Positions 1 through 8,942 of a stretch of DNA of 64,000 nt are shown here, piece after piece. The DNA comes from Bog-532 sp963830385 (lineage in GTDB: Bacteria > Actinomycetota > Actinomycetes > Streptosporangiales > Streptosporangiaceae), in NCBI GenBank assembly GCA_963830385.1, contig CAWHMD010000008.1, positions 372,001-436,000 on the forward strand. The letters run 5' to 3'. Within the stretch, counting starts at the first letter, position 1, and the number at the start of each line of letters is the position of its first letter. The notes under the pieces were generated by a model. It made no database searches and was not told the DNA's origin. It saw nothing but the letters and a program-made list of their open reading frames with translations. The translations under genes were made by a program, and so were the position numbers.

Positions 1-2
1 AG

Positions 3-68
3 GCCGCCCCGAGCGCTCCGGGCACCCCGGAGGGCCAGACCGTGCCGGGCCCGTCCGTCTCCGCCTGA
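3..68 (+). CDS. C-terminal end of an unidentified protein (partial)
   Basis: An open frame enters from the left edge and stops at TGA 66-68. It encodes about 21 residues rich in Ala, Pro, Ser and Gly, which resembles a disordered tail. The next gene is convergent and ends 26 bp further on, so a gene ending here would fit the layout. There is too little sequence for any functional call, and chance openness in GC-rich DNA cannot be excluded. Confidence 0.3.
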   Translation, partial: AAPSAPGTPEGQTVPGPSVSA

Positions 69-94
69 GAGCCGCCAGCCAGGTCGGCCGCCGC

Positions 95-1159
95 CTAAGC
101 CCCGGCCAGCCAGGACATCAGGCGTCCCTGCGACCAGCAGCGGCCAACGCCTTCGGCGTGCAGCGCCGTGTGGCTGAGCACCGCCACGCCGATGATGCTG
201 TGGCCCGAGGCCGGGCGGTCGCCGAAGGTGGGGATGGCCGGCGCGACGCCGACCCCCTCCACCGAGACCCACGCCACCGGCCGGCCGGTGGCCGCCTGGT
301 CGAGGCGCTGCAGGAAACGCAGCCGGTGCTCGGGCGGGAACCGCGACAGCGCCCAGGTCGTGATGACCACCGGCAACGCGCCGGCAGGTACCCGCCCCAA
401 CGCGCTGGGGAGCACCTCAAGCGCATCCCCGGCCAGCAGCAGGGGAGGGGCGCTCGCCGCCAGCGCCAGCTCCGCATCGAGCTGAGCGGCCCGCGCAGCC
501 TGGTCCGGCCACAGGCAGGCCCGCAGCCAGCGGGCATCATCGGGATCGGTCACGTCGAGCGGTTCGGGGTCGACGCCGATCCGGGCGGCGACCTCGGGCA
601 GCGCCCGCTCCGGGACCGGCCGGTCACCCACGATCGCGGCCGGCAGCTGCACCGCAGAGGCCGGGTCGCCCAGCGCCTGCCCGTTGCTGTAGGTGATGCC
701 GGCCAGGTCGACGGTGAGGTTGAGCCCGGCCGAGCAGCCCACGTCGACCAGCCCGATCGCGTCGGCGCCGGCCCGGTGGGCGGCCGCGGCGATGGCCGGG
801 TAGAGCACGGCACCGCGGCCGGTCTCGTTGGCGCGGACCGGCCGCCGCACGGCGATGGCCGCGACCGCCTCGGTCATGGACAGCAGCGTTTCGATCGCGG
901 CGACCGCGGCTGCCTCGCGGTCGGCGGCGGCGTAGGCCGTGGCCAGCGCCGGGGCGCGACCGGCCAGCGCCAGGTCGTGCAGCGCGGCCAGGATCACGGC
1001 CGGGTGGCGTCGGCGGGCGGGCACCGTCTCGATCGCCCGCAGCGCCGCATCGGACTCGCTCAGGGCGACCGCCACCGACTCGTAGAGCGGCGACGTCCCG
1101 GCGGCGTCGACCTGGCCGAAGTGCCGGTACCGCTGCGCGAGCGTGCGGGGCCGGCCCAA
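95..1159 (-). CDS. DUF2332 family protein
   Basis: 354 residues, matching the usual length of DUF2332 proteins. The family hallmark is visible around residues 136-150 (IGLVDVGCSAGLNL), preceded by the conserved NETGR segment near residue 111. The glycine-rich motif recalls a SAM-dependent methyltransferase fold, but no enzymatic activity is established for the family. The start is TTG at 1159, chosen because a perfect AGGAGG lies 5 nt upstream. It begins 14 bp after the stop of the histidine kinase on the same strand, so it is probably the last gene of that two-component operon. Confidence 0.8.
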   Translation of the reverse strand: MGRPRTLAQRYRHFGQVDAAGTSPLYESVAVALSESDAALRAIETVPARRRHPAVILAALHDLALAGRAPALATAYAAADREAAAVAAIETLLSMTEAVAAIAVRRPVRANETGRGAVLYPAIAAAAHRAGADAIGLVDVGCSAGLNLTVDLAGITYSNGQALGDPASAVQLPAAIVGDRPVPERALPEVAARIGVDPEPLDVTDPDDARWLRACLWPDQAARAAQLDAELALAASAPPLLLAGDALEVLPSALGRVPAGALPVVITTWALSRFPPEHRLRFLQRLDQAATGRPVAWVSVEGVGVAPAIPTFGDRPASGHSIIGVAVLSHTALHAEGVGRCWSQGRLMSWLAGA

Positions 1160-1173
1160 CCAAGCCTCCTGAG

Positions 1174-2814
1174 CTAATCCGCGGGTGCTTGCGCCCAGCT
1201 CGCCGGCACCTCGTCGGTCAGGCGGGGCATCACGATCGTAAACGAAGTACAGCCGGGCCGGCTGGTGACCTCGACCGTCCCGTGGTGGGCGGTCACCACC
1301 GCCTTGACGATGGCCAGCCCGAGGCCGGTGCTGCCGGCCGCGTGGGAACGGGACGAGTCACCGCGGACGAACCGCTCGAACAGCTCGGGCAGCAGGTCAG
1401 GCGGGATGCCGGGGCCGTTGTCGGTGACGCTCAACCGGACGGCGGGGACGCCCGCGGCCGGCGCCAGCCCCGGTGCCACCGCCACCGCCACCGTGATCTC
1501 GGAATCGGCCGGGGTGTGCTTGGCCGCGTTGCTCAGCAGGTTGGACAGGACCTGGCGGAGCCGGAGCTCGTCGCCGCGGACGGTCAGCGGCTCGTCCGGC
1601 AGGTCCAGCCGCCAGCGGTGGGACGGGCTGGCGACCCGCGCGTCGCTGGTGGCCTCGATCGTGAGCATGGTCAGGTCGACCGGCTCGGCCGCCAGTGGCC
1701 GCCCGGCATCCAGCCGGGCCAGCAGCAACAGCTCGTCGACCAGCACGCTCATCCGGGCCGACTCGGACTGGACCCGCTCCAGGGCGTGGGTCACGTCGCC
1801 AGGGACCGGGCCGCCGTGCCGCAGGGCCAGCTCGGCGTAGCCGCGGATGGCCGACAGCGGGGTGCGCAGCTCGTGGCTGGCGTCGGCCGCGAACCGGCGC
1901 AGGCGGGCCTCGCTGGCCGCCCGGTTGGTCAGCGCCGACTCCACGTGATGGAGCATCCGGTTGAAGGCGGCCCCGACCCGGCCGACCTCGGTGCGCGGAT
2001 CATCGTCCGGCACCCGGGGTGGCAGGCTGACCGCCCCGGTGTCCAGCGGCAGCTCGGCGACCAGGGTGGCGGTGGTGGCGACCCGCCGCAGCGGCCGCAG
2101 CGAGAACCGCACCAGCCCGGTCCCGGTGCCCGCCACCACCAGGACCACCAGCGCGAACACGGCGATCTCGGCGATCTCGACGTTGGCCAGGGTGTGCTCG
2201 ATGTTGTGCAGCGGCAGGCCGGTCAGCAGCACCCCGTTGGACGTGCGCACGGCGGTCAGCTTGTAGTCGCCGCCCAGTGAGGGCAGCTGACGGGTGTAGA
2301 ACGGCACATTCGGCAGCGGCGGCGGAAGCCCGTTGCTGGCGTTCCCGGTGGGGAGGTCGTGCACCGGCAGGGCTTTCAGCACCTGCTTGTCGGCGCCGGT
2401 CAGGTGGACGGTGCCGCTACCGATGATGGTGGCGTTGACCACGGTGCCGCCCGAGGTGATCCAGGCGTCGAACGTTCCGGCCGACTGCCCGACGATGACG
2501 TGCGAGCAGCCGGGCGAGCCGCCGTCGTGATCGTCGTCCCGGTTGGCGGGGATCTCCCCGTTCGGGGCCGGGCCGTTACTGTTGCAGGCCGCGAAGGCCC
2601 GCTGGGTGGCGGCCTCCAGCTGCTGGTTGAAGTTGGTGGTGAGCTGGCGGCTGAGCACGGTGTAGGTGGCGATCCCGAGCACCGCGCAGGTCATGATGAC
2701 CAGCACCACCAGGCCGGCCACGAGCCGGACGGTCAGGCTGCCGCGGACCAGCGAGGACCACGGCCGGCCAGCTTGCCCGGCCACCGTGCCCGCCCGATCG
2801 CGCAGCCGGGTCAT
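1174..2814 (-). CDS. OmpR-type two-component sensor histidine kinase
   Basis: 546-residue membrane sensor kinase. A first transmembrane helix lies at about residues 30-52, a periplasmic sensor region at about 55-212 (Asp/Gly-rich, no recognised domain) and a second helix at about 213-235. HAMP follows at about 236-300. The HisKA phospho-acceptor is His314 in ASHELRTPL, followed by a HATPase with N box (NLLSNAAKHTP), DNGPGIP and GLGLAIVKAV. Its start codon overlaps the stop of the response regulator by one base (TGATG), so the two are translationally coupled. The layout resembles the mycobacterial TcrY/MprB/PrrB group. The stimulus is unknown. Confidence 0.93.
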   Translation of the reverse strand: MTRLRDRAGTVAGQAGRPWSSLVRGSLTVRLVAGLVVLVIMTCAVLGIATYTVLSRQLTTNFNQQLEAATQRAFAACNSNGPAPNGEIPANRDDDHDGGSPGCSHVIVGQSAGTFDAWITSGGTVVNATIIGSGTVHLTGADKQVLKALPVHDLPTGNASNGLPPPLPNVPFYTRQLPSLGGDYKLTAVRTSNGVLLTGLPLHNIEHTLANVEIAEIAVFALVVLVVAGTGTGLVRFSLRPLRRVATTATLVAELPLDTGAVSLPPRVPDDDPRTEVGRVGAAFNRMLHHVESALTNRAASEARLRRFAADASHELRTPLSAIRGYAELALRHGGPVPGDVTHALERVQSESARMSVLVDELLLLARLDAGRPLAAEPVDLTMLTIEATSDARVASPSHRWRLDLPDEPLTVRGDELRLRQVLSNLLSNAAKHTPADSEITVAVAVAPGLAPAAGVPAVRLSVTDNGPGIPPDLLPELFERFVRGDSSRSHAAGSTGLGLAIVKAVVTAHHGTVEVTSRPGCTSFTIVMPRLTDEVPASWAQAPAD

Positions 2815-3560
2815 CAGCTCCCCGGCTTAAGCACGTACCCGACGCCGCGCACGGTGTGGATCAGCGGGGGCCGCCCGGCGTCGATCTTCTTGCGCAAGTA
2901 GCTGATGTACAGCTCGACCACGTGGGCCTGGCCGCCGAAGTCGTAGTTCCACACCCGGTCCAGGATCTGCGCCTTGGACAGCACCCGCCGCGGGTTGCGC
3001 ATCAGGAACCGGAGCAGCTCGAACTCGGTCGCGGTCAGCTCGATCAGGTCGCCGCCCCGGCGGACCTCCCGGGCGTCCTCGTCCATGGTCAGGTCGGCCA
3101 CGCTCAGCGAGCCCTCGCTGTGGGTGCGGGTGAGGTCGGCCCGCCGCAGCAGCCCCCGCAGCCGGGCCAGCACCTCTTCCAGGCTGAACGGCTTGGTCAC
3201 GTAGTCGTCGCCGCCGGCCGTGATGCCGGCGATCCGGTCCTCGACCGCGTCCCGGGCGGTCAGGAACAGCACGCACACCCCGGGGTTCTCGGACCGCAGC
3301 CGCCGCAGCACCTCGAGCCCGTCGAAGTCGGGCAGCATGATGTCGAGGATCACCGCGTCCGGCTGGAAGTCGCGCGCGATGCTGACCGCGTCCGACCCGG
3401 TGCCCGCGGTCCTGGTGTCCCAGCCCTCATAGCGGAGAACGCTGCCGAGCAGTTCGGCCAGGCTGGGTTCGTCGTCGACGACGAGCACCCGGATGGCGGT
3501 GCCGTCCGGGCGCCGGGCACCCGCAGGGGCCGCGGAGCTCTGCGCTGTGTTCATGCTCAT
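2814..3560 (-). CDS. OmpR/PhoB-family response regulator
   Basis: 248 residues. The receiver domain has the acidic pair VVDDE (residues 28-32), phospho-acceptor Asp73 in AVILDIMLP, the Thr of FLTARD and the conserved Lys of VTKPFSLEE. A winged-helix DNA-binding domain (Trans_reg_C) occupies about residues 145-245 and ends with the typical HTVRGVGYVLKPGS. The first 22 residues before the receiver are a disordered Ala/Pro extension. It is the first gene of the operon with the downstream kinase and DUF2332 gene. The 100 bp upstream to 3662 must hold the promoter; I could not place one with confidence. Confidence 0.94.
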   Translation of the reverse strand: MSMNTAQSSAAPAGARRPDGTAIRVLVVDDEPSLAELLGSVLRYEGWDTRTAGTGSDAVSIARDFQPDAVILDIMLPDFDGLEVLRRLRSENPGVCVLFLTARDAVEDRIAGITAGGDDYVTKPFSLEEVLARLRGLLRRADLTRTHSEGSLSVADLTMDEDAREVRRGGDLIELTATEFELLRFLMRNPRRVLSKAQILDRVWNYDFGGQAHVVELYISYLRKKIDAGRPPLIHTVRGVGYVLKPGS

Positions 3561-3662
3561 AACCTTGTATGTTCTCGCCCAGCCTAGCTTCAGAAGGTGT
3601 TCTGAATTCCCTCTGAGCTGCGCCAGTCTTTGGTCGTGCCGGCCCCGGGTCGTGGCTGCCCT

Positions 3663-4601
3663 TTATTCAGCGGGCCATCCGGCCACGGTCTCGACGCGGC
3701 CGGTGTCGGCGACCAGCCGGGCGGGCAGCCGCAAACTGGCCAGCCAGCCGGGCGCGGCGTCCCCGCGGATGATGGCGGCGGTGCTCGCCGCGTTGGCGTC
3801 GGCACAAGTGGCGGCGGTCACCGACACCGTACGCCAGACCGCCGCCGGCGGCAGCCCGGTGCGCGGGTCGAGGATGTGGTGCAGCACGCTACCGCCGCGG
3901 CGCCAGCGCCGGGCGGTGGTGCTCGAGGTGGCCAGGCCGCCGCTGGTGATCGCGATCACGGTGGCGGGCCCGCTCGGGTCTTCCTCCGGCAGGCCGGTGA
4001 TGTCCTGCACCCGGATGCACCAGCCGCCGTCGGGGGCGGGGCCGGCCACCGAGATGTCGCCGCCCAGGCCGACCAGCACGCCGGTATCGAGCGTGCGGGC
4101 GATCCGGTCGGCCGAACGGTCGGCGGTCCACGCCTTGGCGGTGGCGCCGAGGTCGAGCCGGACGCCGGGCGGCAGGGTCAGCGTGCGCGCGGCCCGGTCC
4201 AGGCGAACCTGCTGCCAGCCCGGGACCGCCCGCACAACCAGGTTGACGGCGGGGCCGTCCGGCGGTACCAGGGTGAAGTCGCGGTCGTAGCCGCACGCGG
4301 CGATGGCCTCCCCGACCGTGGGATCGACGTCGCCGCCGGTCAGCTCGGCCGCCCGCAGCGCGACGGCCACGGCCTCGGCCAAGAGCTCGCTCACCTGGAC
4401 GGGCCTACCGGCTGCGCGGTCCAGCCCGGCCAGCTCGGAGTCGGGCCGGAACCGGCTGCAGGCCGCGTCCAGGGCGGCCAGGTCGGCGTCCAGCAGCGCC
4501 CGGGCGGCGTCCAGCGCGCCGGGCTCGGTGACGGTCAGGTGGACCAGGCAGCCGAGCGCGGTCCAGCTGGCGGTCGTCGTGCCGGACTCGGTCGCGCCCA
4601 C
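3663..4601 (-). CDS. apbE: FAD:protein FMN transferase (ApbE family)
   Basis: About 312 residues. ApbE enzymes attach FMN from FAD to a Thr/Ser of target flavoproteins, usually outside the membrane, and bind Mg2+. Family features seen: WTALGCLVHLTV near the N-terminus, FRPDSEL, DVDPTVGEA, the DLGATAKAWTADRSAD segment and GGDIS. GTG at 4601 is preferred because GGGGGAGG lies 5 nt upstream; longer in-frame versions would overlap the CYTH gene. No signal peptide or lipobox is visible at this start, unlike exported ApbE proteins. No obvious flavoprotein substrate is encoded nearby, so its client is unknown. Confidence 0.85.
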   Translation of the reverse strand: MGATESGTTTASWTALGCLVHLTVTEPGALDAARALLDADLAALDAACSRFRPDSELAGLDRAAGRPVQVSELLAEAVAVALRAAELTGGDVDPTVGEAIAACGYDRDFTLVPPDGPAVNLVVRAVPGWQQVRLDRAARTLTLPPGVRLDLGATAKAWTADRSADRIARTLDTGVLVGLGGDISVAGPAPDGGWCIRVQDITGLPEEDPSGPATVIAITSGGLATSSTTARRWRRGGSVLHHILDPRTGLPPAAVWRTVSVTAATCADANAASTAAIIRGDAAPGWLASLRLPARLVADTGRVETVAGWPAE

Positions 4602-4734
4602 CGCTGCCTCCCCCCATTCGCGTCCACCGGTGATCTGCTCCGCTACCACTGCCCAGAGCAGGTCACCCCAGTCCAGGTAATCTGATCGTCCTGCCCAGTT
4701 CCTGAAGGCCGGCTCCGGAAAACCTGAAAGGGTC

Positions 4735-5352
4735 TCAGGTCTGTTCGAGGACCCGGCCCAGCTTGGACGCGGACGCCGAGGGGCGGGCGCCGGCCGCCAG
4801 CAGCGCCGCCTCGGCCGCATCGAGCACGTCCGGCGGCCCGGACATCAGCTCGACCTCGACCTCGTGCCAGACGAGCGGGTCGCGGGCCACCTCATCGCCG
4901 GCGTCCAGGCGACGGCCGGTGACGTGATCGTCGGCCACCTCCGCCCGGGCCTTCCCGTCCGGGCCGTTCAGGCGGCGGATGGTCCGCTCGGTGTTGAGCT
5001 GGGCGATCGGGCGCAGCGGGCGGCCCTCGGTAATGCCAGCCACCATGTCCTGCATCTCGGCCGGCACGGTGTCGGTCCCGGCGCTCAGCGGCAGGTGGCG
5101 CTCCTGCCGGGTGCCGGGCCGGACCGGCAGCTTGAGGTGCCAGGCGTCGTCCTCGCCGCCGGTGCGCCGCCGCAGGGTCACCTTGTGCGCGATCAGCCGC
5201 AGGTCCTCGGTGTCGAAGTAGATGGCGGCCAGGTGGAACGTCTCCGGCTCGGTGACCGTGTAACCGGGCAAGGTGCTGAGGTCGGGCAGCGTGAACTCAG
5301 GACCGGCGTCGTACTTGCGCTCGGTCTCCAGCTGGCTGGTCGCGGTTCCCAT
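4735..5352 (-). CDS. CYTH domain protein
   Basis: 205 residues. CYTH proteins fold into a triphosphate tunnel and act on triphosphates, polyphosphate or related substrates with divalent metal. The signature LETERKYD stands at the N-terminus (an ExExK-type metal/phosphate motif). Basic and acidic tunnel strands follow: YFDTEDLRL, VTLRRRTGG, WHLKLPV and the C-terminal KLGRVLEQ. There is no CHAD domain, so it is a stand-alone CYTH protein. The ATG at 5352 places the signature about 7 residues from the N-terminus as usual. It precedes apbE on the same strand by 133 bp. Confidence 0.85.
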   Translation of the reverse strand: MGTATSQLETERKYDAGPEFTLPDLSTLPGYTVTEPETFHLAAIYFDTEDLRLIAHKVTLRRRTGGEDDAWHLKLPVRPGTRQERHLPLSAGTDTVPAEMQDMVAGITEGRPLRPIAQLNTERTIRRLNGPDGKARAEVADDHVTGRRLDAGDEVARDPLVWHEVEVELMSGPPDVLDAAEAALLAAGARPSASASKLGRVLEQT

Positions 5353-5404
5353 GCGTCCAAAGATTACGGGAGGCTGAACGGCCGCCAGACGCTGGGCGCG
5401 CCGG

Positions 5405-6718
5405 TCAGGTCCGGTCCAGCGGGGCGACGACGAACGTGGTGTGCGGGCGCCGGATGACCGACTCACCCGGCCCGGCCGGTGGCCCCGCGCCCGGCCCGGC
5501 CGAGGCCGGGCCGGGGGAGCCGTCGCCCGCGTCCGGATAGGCCAGGATCCGGAAGTTGTGAGTCCCCGGGCGCCCGGCCGCTTCCCAGGCCTCCAGCAGG
5601 CCGGCCAGCTGCGCGGCTAGCGTCTCCCCGTCCGGGCCGTAGCCGAGCACGCTGAGCGGGAACGGCGGCGCTGACGTCCGCCCGCGCCGGGGGCGCTCGG
5701 CCGGGCGCACCGGCTCGCCCTGGTCACCCGCGGGCCGGGCCAGCACCGCGAAGCTGCCCGCCTCGAAGATCCCGGCGGTGACGAACTGGTCCCGGACGCG
5801 GCCGGGGGCGCGGGCGAGCGCGGCCGCCCGGGGCTGCCCGGTCTCGCTGAGCACGCCCATCCGCGGCTCGCGCAGCGCCAGCCACAGCCCCAGCCCGTCG
5901 AACAGCTGGGCCGGGCCGGCCAGCACCCTGGTCGAGTATTCGGCGGCGGGCTCGTCCAGCGCCCGGCCGAGCACGCCGACGTCCAGCGGGCGGCCGTCCG
6001 GGAGCATCAGCGCCAGCTCCGGGTAGTCGCCGGTGACCCGGGTCCGTTCCGGCCCGGCCAGCGTGCCCCGCATCCGCATGAAGCCGCAGGGCACCACCGA
6101 CCGGCTCCGCCAGATGTCCCCGTCCCGCTCGAACGCCACCGACCGCTGCGATCCCCGCAGGTCCAGCGGGACCACGATCCGCCCGCCGGGCGCCAGCTGC
6201 GCCAGCCAGGCCGGCGCCAGGTCGCTCACCCCGACCGTGGCGATGATCCGGTCGTACGGGGCACCGGCGGGGTACCCGGCGGCGCCGTCGGCGATGACCA
6301 CGGTCACGTCCGGGTAGCCCGCGGCCGCCAGGTGGGCGGCGGCCTCGGTGGCAACTTCTTCGTCCAGGTCGACGGTGGCGACGGTCCCGGCCGGGCCGAC
6401 CAGGTGCTTCATCAGCGCGGCGTTGTAGCCGGTGCCGGCGCCGATCTCCAGCACCCGCTGGCCGGGCGCCAGCTGCAGCTGGTCGAGCATGATGGCCATG
6501 ATCATCGGCTGGGACGACGAGCTGGTCGGCTGGCCGTCCGCATCCCGCCGGGTCACGATGGCGTCGTCCCGGTAGGCCAGCTCGGCCGGGACCCCGGGCA
6601 GGAACAGGTGCCGCGGCACCACCCGCAGGGCCTCGGCGACCGCGTCGCTGATCGGCTGGCCGCTGGCGGTCAGTTCGGCCACCATGCGGCCCCGCATCCG
6701 GGCGAGCTCGGCGCTCAT
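5405..6718 (-). CDS. Protein-L-isoaspartate O-methyltransferase-like protein with C-terminal extension
   Basis: 437 residues. The N-terminal ~225 residues match Pcm: SSSSQPMIMAIMLDQL (substrate loop) and VLEIGAGTGYNAALM (SAM site), then the VDLDEEV acidic loop and PGGRIVVPLD. Classical Pcm repairs isoaspartyl residues, but it is only about 210 residues long. The extra ~210-residue C-terminal half places this in the larger actinobacterial group that includes methyltransferases of peptide-modification systems (FxLD or ATP-grasp type). No precursor peptide or maturase is visible nearby, so a repair or unknown protein-methylation role is equally possible. The start ATG overlaps the stop of the GT87 gene (ATGA), indicating coupling. 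Confidence 0.8.
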   Translation of the reverse strand: MSAELARMRGRMVAELTASGQPISDAVAEALRVVPRHLFLPGVPAELAYRDDAIVTRRDADGQPTSSSSQPMIMAIMLDQLQLAPGQRVLEIGAGTGYNAALMKHLVGPAGTVATVDLDEEVATEAAAHLAAAGYPDVTVVIADGAAGYPAGAPYDRIIATVGVSDLAPAWLAQLAPGGRIVVPLDLRGSQRSVAFERDGDIWRSRSVVPCGFMRMRGTLAGPERTRVTGDYPELALMLPDGRPLDVGVLGRALDEPAAEYSTRVLAGPAQLFDGLGLWLALREPRMGVLSETGQPRAAALARAPGRVRDQFVTAGIFEAGSFAVLARPAGDQGEPVRPAERPRRGRTSAPPFPLSVLGYGPDGETLAAQLAGLLEAWEAAGRPGTHNFRILAYPDAGDGSPGPASAGPGAGPPAGPGESVIRRPHTTFVVAPLDRT

Positions 6719-8103
6719 CACGACAAGCGCGGCCCGTTTCGCGACGAGTCCCGCAACCCGGCGGCCGCGGGCCGCCGTAGCCGGACTGCGGCCGCCGCCA
6801 GCACGGCCAGGGCCAGCAGGCCGGTCAGCACGAACGAGTTGCCCGCGATCGTCTGCAGCAGGTTCCAGTGGTACTCGTGGTAGGCCGGGTTGTCGCCGTA
6901 CACGAAGTACTGGGTGGGGCCGTACCAGACCCAGCCGGCCGGGGTGAGGGCCGTGCCCGGCGCCCAGAACTGCGGCCAGCAGCCGAAGATCGCCAGCAGC
7001 GCGGCGGCCGCCAGCCCCCAGGCGGCCCGGGCCGGGCCGCGGGCCCGCACCGCCAGATGACCCAGGTAACCGACGCCCAGCCCCGCCCACACCCAGTGGT
7101 GGTCCCAGCTCAGCGGCGAAACCAGCAGCGCGGTCAGCGCGCAGCCGAGCATGCCGGCCACCGGGTGGCCCGCGTAGTAGAGGGTCGCCGCGATGACCAG
7201 CCCGGCCACCGCCACCACGGCCGCCACCGCCAGGTAGGTGTGCTCGGCGCCGTTCACGCTGCCCATGAACCGGATGATCAGGCCGTGCAGCGACTGGTTG
7301 CCGCGGGTGCCGAGGAACACGATCCGGTTCGCGTTCAGGAACGTGCCGTCCTGCCAGTAATGGGCCGAGTCGTGCGGCAGCACCGCGTAGCCGATCCCGA
7401 TCGTGACCACGAACGTGGCCACCGCCACCCCGGCCTGCCGGAACTTGCCGGTCAGGATCAGGTAGGGGATGAAGATGAGCGGAATGAGCTTGATCCCGGC
7501 CGCCAGCCCGATCCCGGCGCCGGTCCACCAGCGGGTCCTGGCGGTCATCAGGTCCAGCACCACCAGCAGCATCAGCAACAGGTTGAGCTGGCCGAGGGCG
7601 AGCGTCTGCTGGACGGGCTCGGTGGCCAGCGCGGCCGCCGTGACCAGCAGGGCCGCGCCGGCCCGGACGCGCCGGTCGGCGTAGCCCAGCCGGCCGAACA
7701 TCAGCCAGGCCGACCACGCCAGCGCGGCCAGGCTGGCCACGGTCATCGCCCAGCGCAGCACCAGCCAGGGCAGCAGCGAGCCGACGGCGAAGATGACGGC
7801 CGCGATCGGCGCGTAGGTGAACGACACCCCGCCGGTGCCGGTCCAGGAGTACAGCGGGGCGTATTTGGACGCCTCGTACGGGGGAGTGACGTGCCGGGTG
7901 ATGAGACCGCCGGCCCGGTAGACGACGAGGTCCCGCATGGCGGTCATCGTGCCCAGGTGGGTGGCCAGATCGGCCACGTACACGGCGAGGACGACGGCGA
8001 GCGCCACCAGGCCACCGGCGAGCAGCCAGCCGCCCGCCCGGCCGCCCGGGCCGGATTCCCCATCCGCGCGGGACGGGGCCACGGCTTGGTGTGCCTCGGC
8101 CAC
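6718..8103 (-). CDS. GT87-family membrane glycosyltransferase
   Basis: 461 residues with about ten hydrophobic helices. GT87 (DUF2029) enzymes are GT-C fold glycosyltransferases using polyprenol-phosphate mannose, such as mycobacterial PimE and related alpha-mannosyltransferases. Visible hallmarks: an acidic first loop after helix 1 (RDLVVYRAGG), TYAPIAAVIF, a long loop with GQLNLLLM, AAGIKLIPLIFIPYL and SPLSWDHHWVW near the C-terminal helices. A second paralog lies at 17764-19104. The polyprenol-phosphate mannose synthase at 55928 would make the likely donor. It is coupled to the following methyltransferase by a 4-bp overlap. Confidence 0.85.
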   Translation of the reverse strand: MAEAHQAVAPSRADGESGPGGRAGGWLLAGGLVALAVVLAVYVADLATHLGTMTAMRDLVVYRAGGLITRHVTPPYEASKYAPLYSWTGTGGVSFTYAPIAAVIFAVGSLLPWLVLRWAMTVASLAALAWSAWLMFGRLGYADRRVRAGAALLVTAAALATEPVQQTLALGQLNLLLMLLVVLDLMTARTRWWTGAGIGLAAGIKLIPLIFIPYLILTGKFRQAGVAVATFVVTIGIGYAVLPHDSAHYWQDGTFLNANRIVFLGTRGNQSLHGLIIRFMGSVNGAEHTYLAVAAVVAVAGLVIAATLYYAGHPVAGMLGCALTALLVSPLSWDHHWVWAGLGVGYLGHLAVRARGPARAAWGLAAAALLAIFGCWPQFWAPGTALTPAGWVWYGPTQYFVYGDNPAYHEYHWNLLQTIAGNSFVLTGLLALAVLAAAAVRLRRPAAAGLRDSSRNGPRLS

Positions 8104-8151
8104 GCGCTTCCCTCCGTCCTCAGGCCTGGGCCGATGATATCGGGCAGGAAA

Positions 8152-8180
8152 GTGGCCGGCGGCACAAAGCCGCCGGCCAC
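8152..8180 (-). terminator. Intrinsic terminator hairpin
   Basis: A perfect 12-bp inverted repeat (GTGGCCGGCGGC and its complement) encloses a 5-nt loop. On the minus strand it is followed by TTTCCT. It lies downstream of the membrane protein gene ending at 8241 and before the GT87 gene, so it separates the two transcripts. Confidence 0.7.
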
Positions 8181-8240
8181 CCGGGTTGCTGCGCGCCGAT
8201 GTCAGCGCCTGCTGTCAGGAACTGACGTCAGCACCTGCTG

Positions 8241-8942
8241 TCATACGCTGCCGCTGTTGTCGCCGATCTTGGTACCGGCCACGTGAGTCTCCTCCACCGG
8301 CGCGGTAGCCGGGGTAGCGGTAGCCGGGGTAGCGGTCTCCGGCACGGTGTCGTCGTCGACCCGGGTGTCGTCGACCCGGGTGTCGTCGAGCCGGCTGGCG
8401 GGAACGTGCTCGTGGGTGCCGTACGGCCGGGTGATGGTCTCTTCCTCCGGCACCTGTTCCACGGCCGGGGCCTCGGCCGCCATCCGCTCGCGGTGACCGA
8501 TCACGGTGAACCGGCCCAGCGCGACCGCGGCGAGGAACACGATGACCACGCCCAGGCCGGTGAAGAAGCCGATCTGCTCGGTGACCCGGTGCAGGTTGTC
8601 ACCGACCGGCTGGCCGGTGCTGCCGCCGATCGTCCACAGCGTGCTGAGCAGGCCGCCGAGCACGAACCAGGCCCCGCTCAGCGCGGCCAGCCAGGCGCCG
8701 AACAGCCCGGCCGGGCGGCTGGCCGACCAGCCGACGATCAGGCCGCCGAGCACGGTGGCGGCGCCCGGCAGGATCTCCAGCCAGAGCCGGCCGGTGGTGT
8801 AGGTCCAGGCCTTGTCGGGCGTGTAGGCGTAATGGAAGTAGGGGCCGACAAAGGCGATGAGGGCGCCCCAGATTCCGAGCAGGACCAGCAGCGCTCCGGT
8901 GAGGGCGCCACGGCTCCGCGGAACGCGCAGCATCCCTGCCAT
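8241..8942 (-). CDS. Four-helix membrane protein with repetitive acidic/Thr-rich tail
   Basis: 233 residues, no recognised family. Hydrophobic segments lie near residues 13-30, 50-67, 77-95 and 125-147. After the last helix come a short basic stretch (GHRERM) and a cytoplasmic-looking tail of about 80 residues with DDTRV repeats and TPATA repeats, both encoded by 15-bp tandem repeats. The ATG at 8942 is preferred to upstream starts because GGAGGAG lies 8 nt before it. It is divergent from selA. A 17-bp sequence (GTCAGCGCCTGCTGTCA, one mismatch) occurs directly repeated at about 8201 and 8227, reaching the stop codon. Confidence 0.7.
   Translation of the reverse strand: MAGMLRVPRSRGALTGALLVLLGIWGALIAFVGPYFHYAYTPDKAWTYTTGRLWLEILPGAATVLGGLIVGWSASRPAGLFGAWLAALSGAWFVLGGLLSTLWTIGGSTGQPVGDNLHRVTEQIGFFTGLGVVIVFLAAVALGRFTVIGHRERMAAEAPAVEQVPEEETITRPYGTHEHVPASRLDDTRVDDTRVDDDTVPETATPATATPATAPVEETHVAGTKIGDNSGSV
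8304..8396. repeat. Two 15-bp minisatellites inside the membrane protein tail
   Basis: Unit GGTAGCCGGGGTAGC occurs twice at 8304-8333. Unit GTCGTCGACCCGGGT occurs twice exactly at 8352-8381 and a third degenerate time to 8396. Units are multiples of three, so copy-number change would lengthen or shorten the TPATA and DDTRV repeats without breaking the frame. Confidence 0.85.

Noticed and set aside
5405..7717. A single 770-residue protein
   Set aside because: The N-terminal third is an off-frame reading of the GT87 gene. The methyltransferase starts at 6718 with an ATGA overlap.
8304..8396. CRISPR-like repeats
   Set aside because: Units are 15 bp, directly tandem and without spacers, and code for a protein tail.
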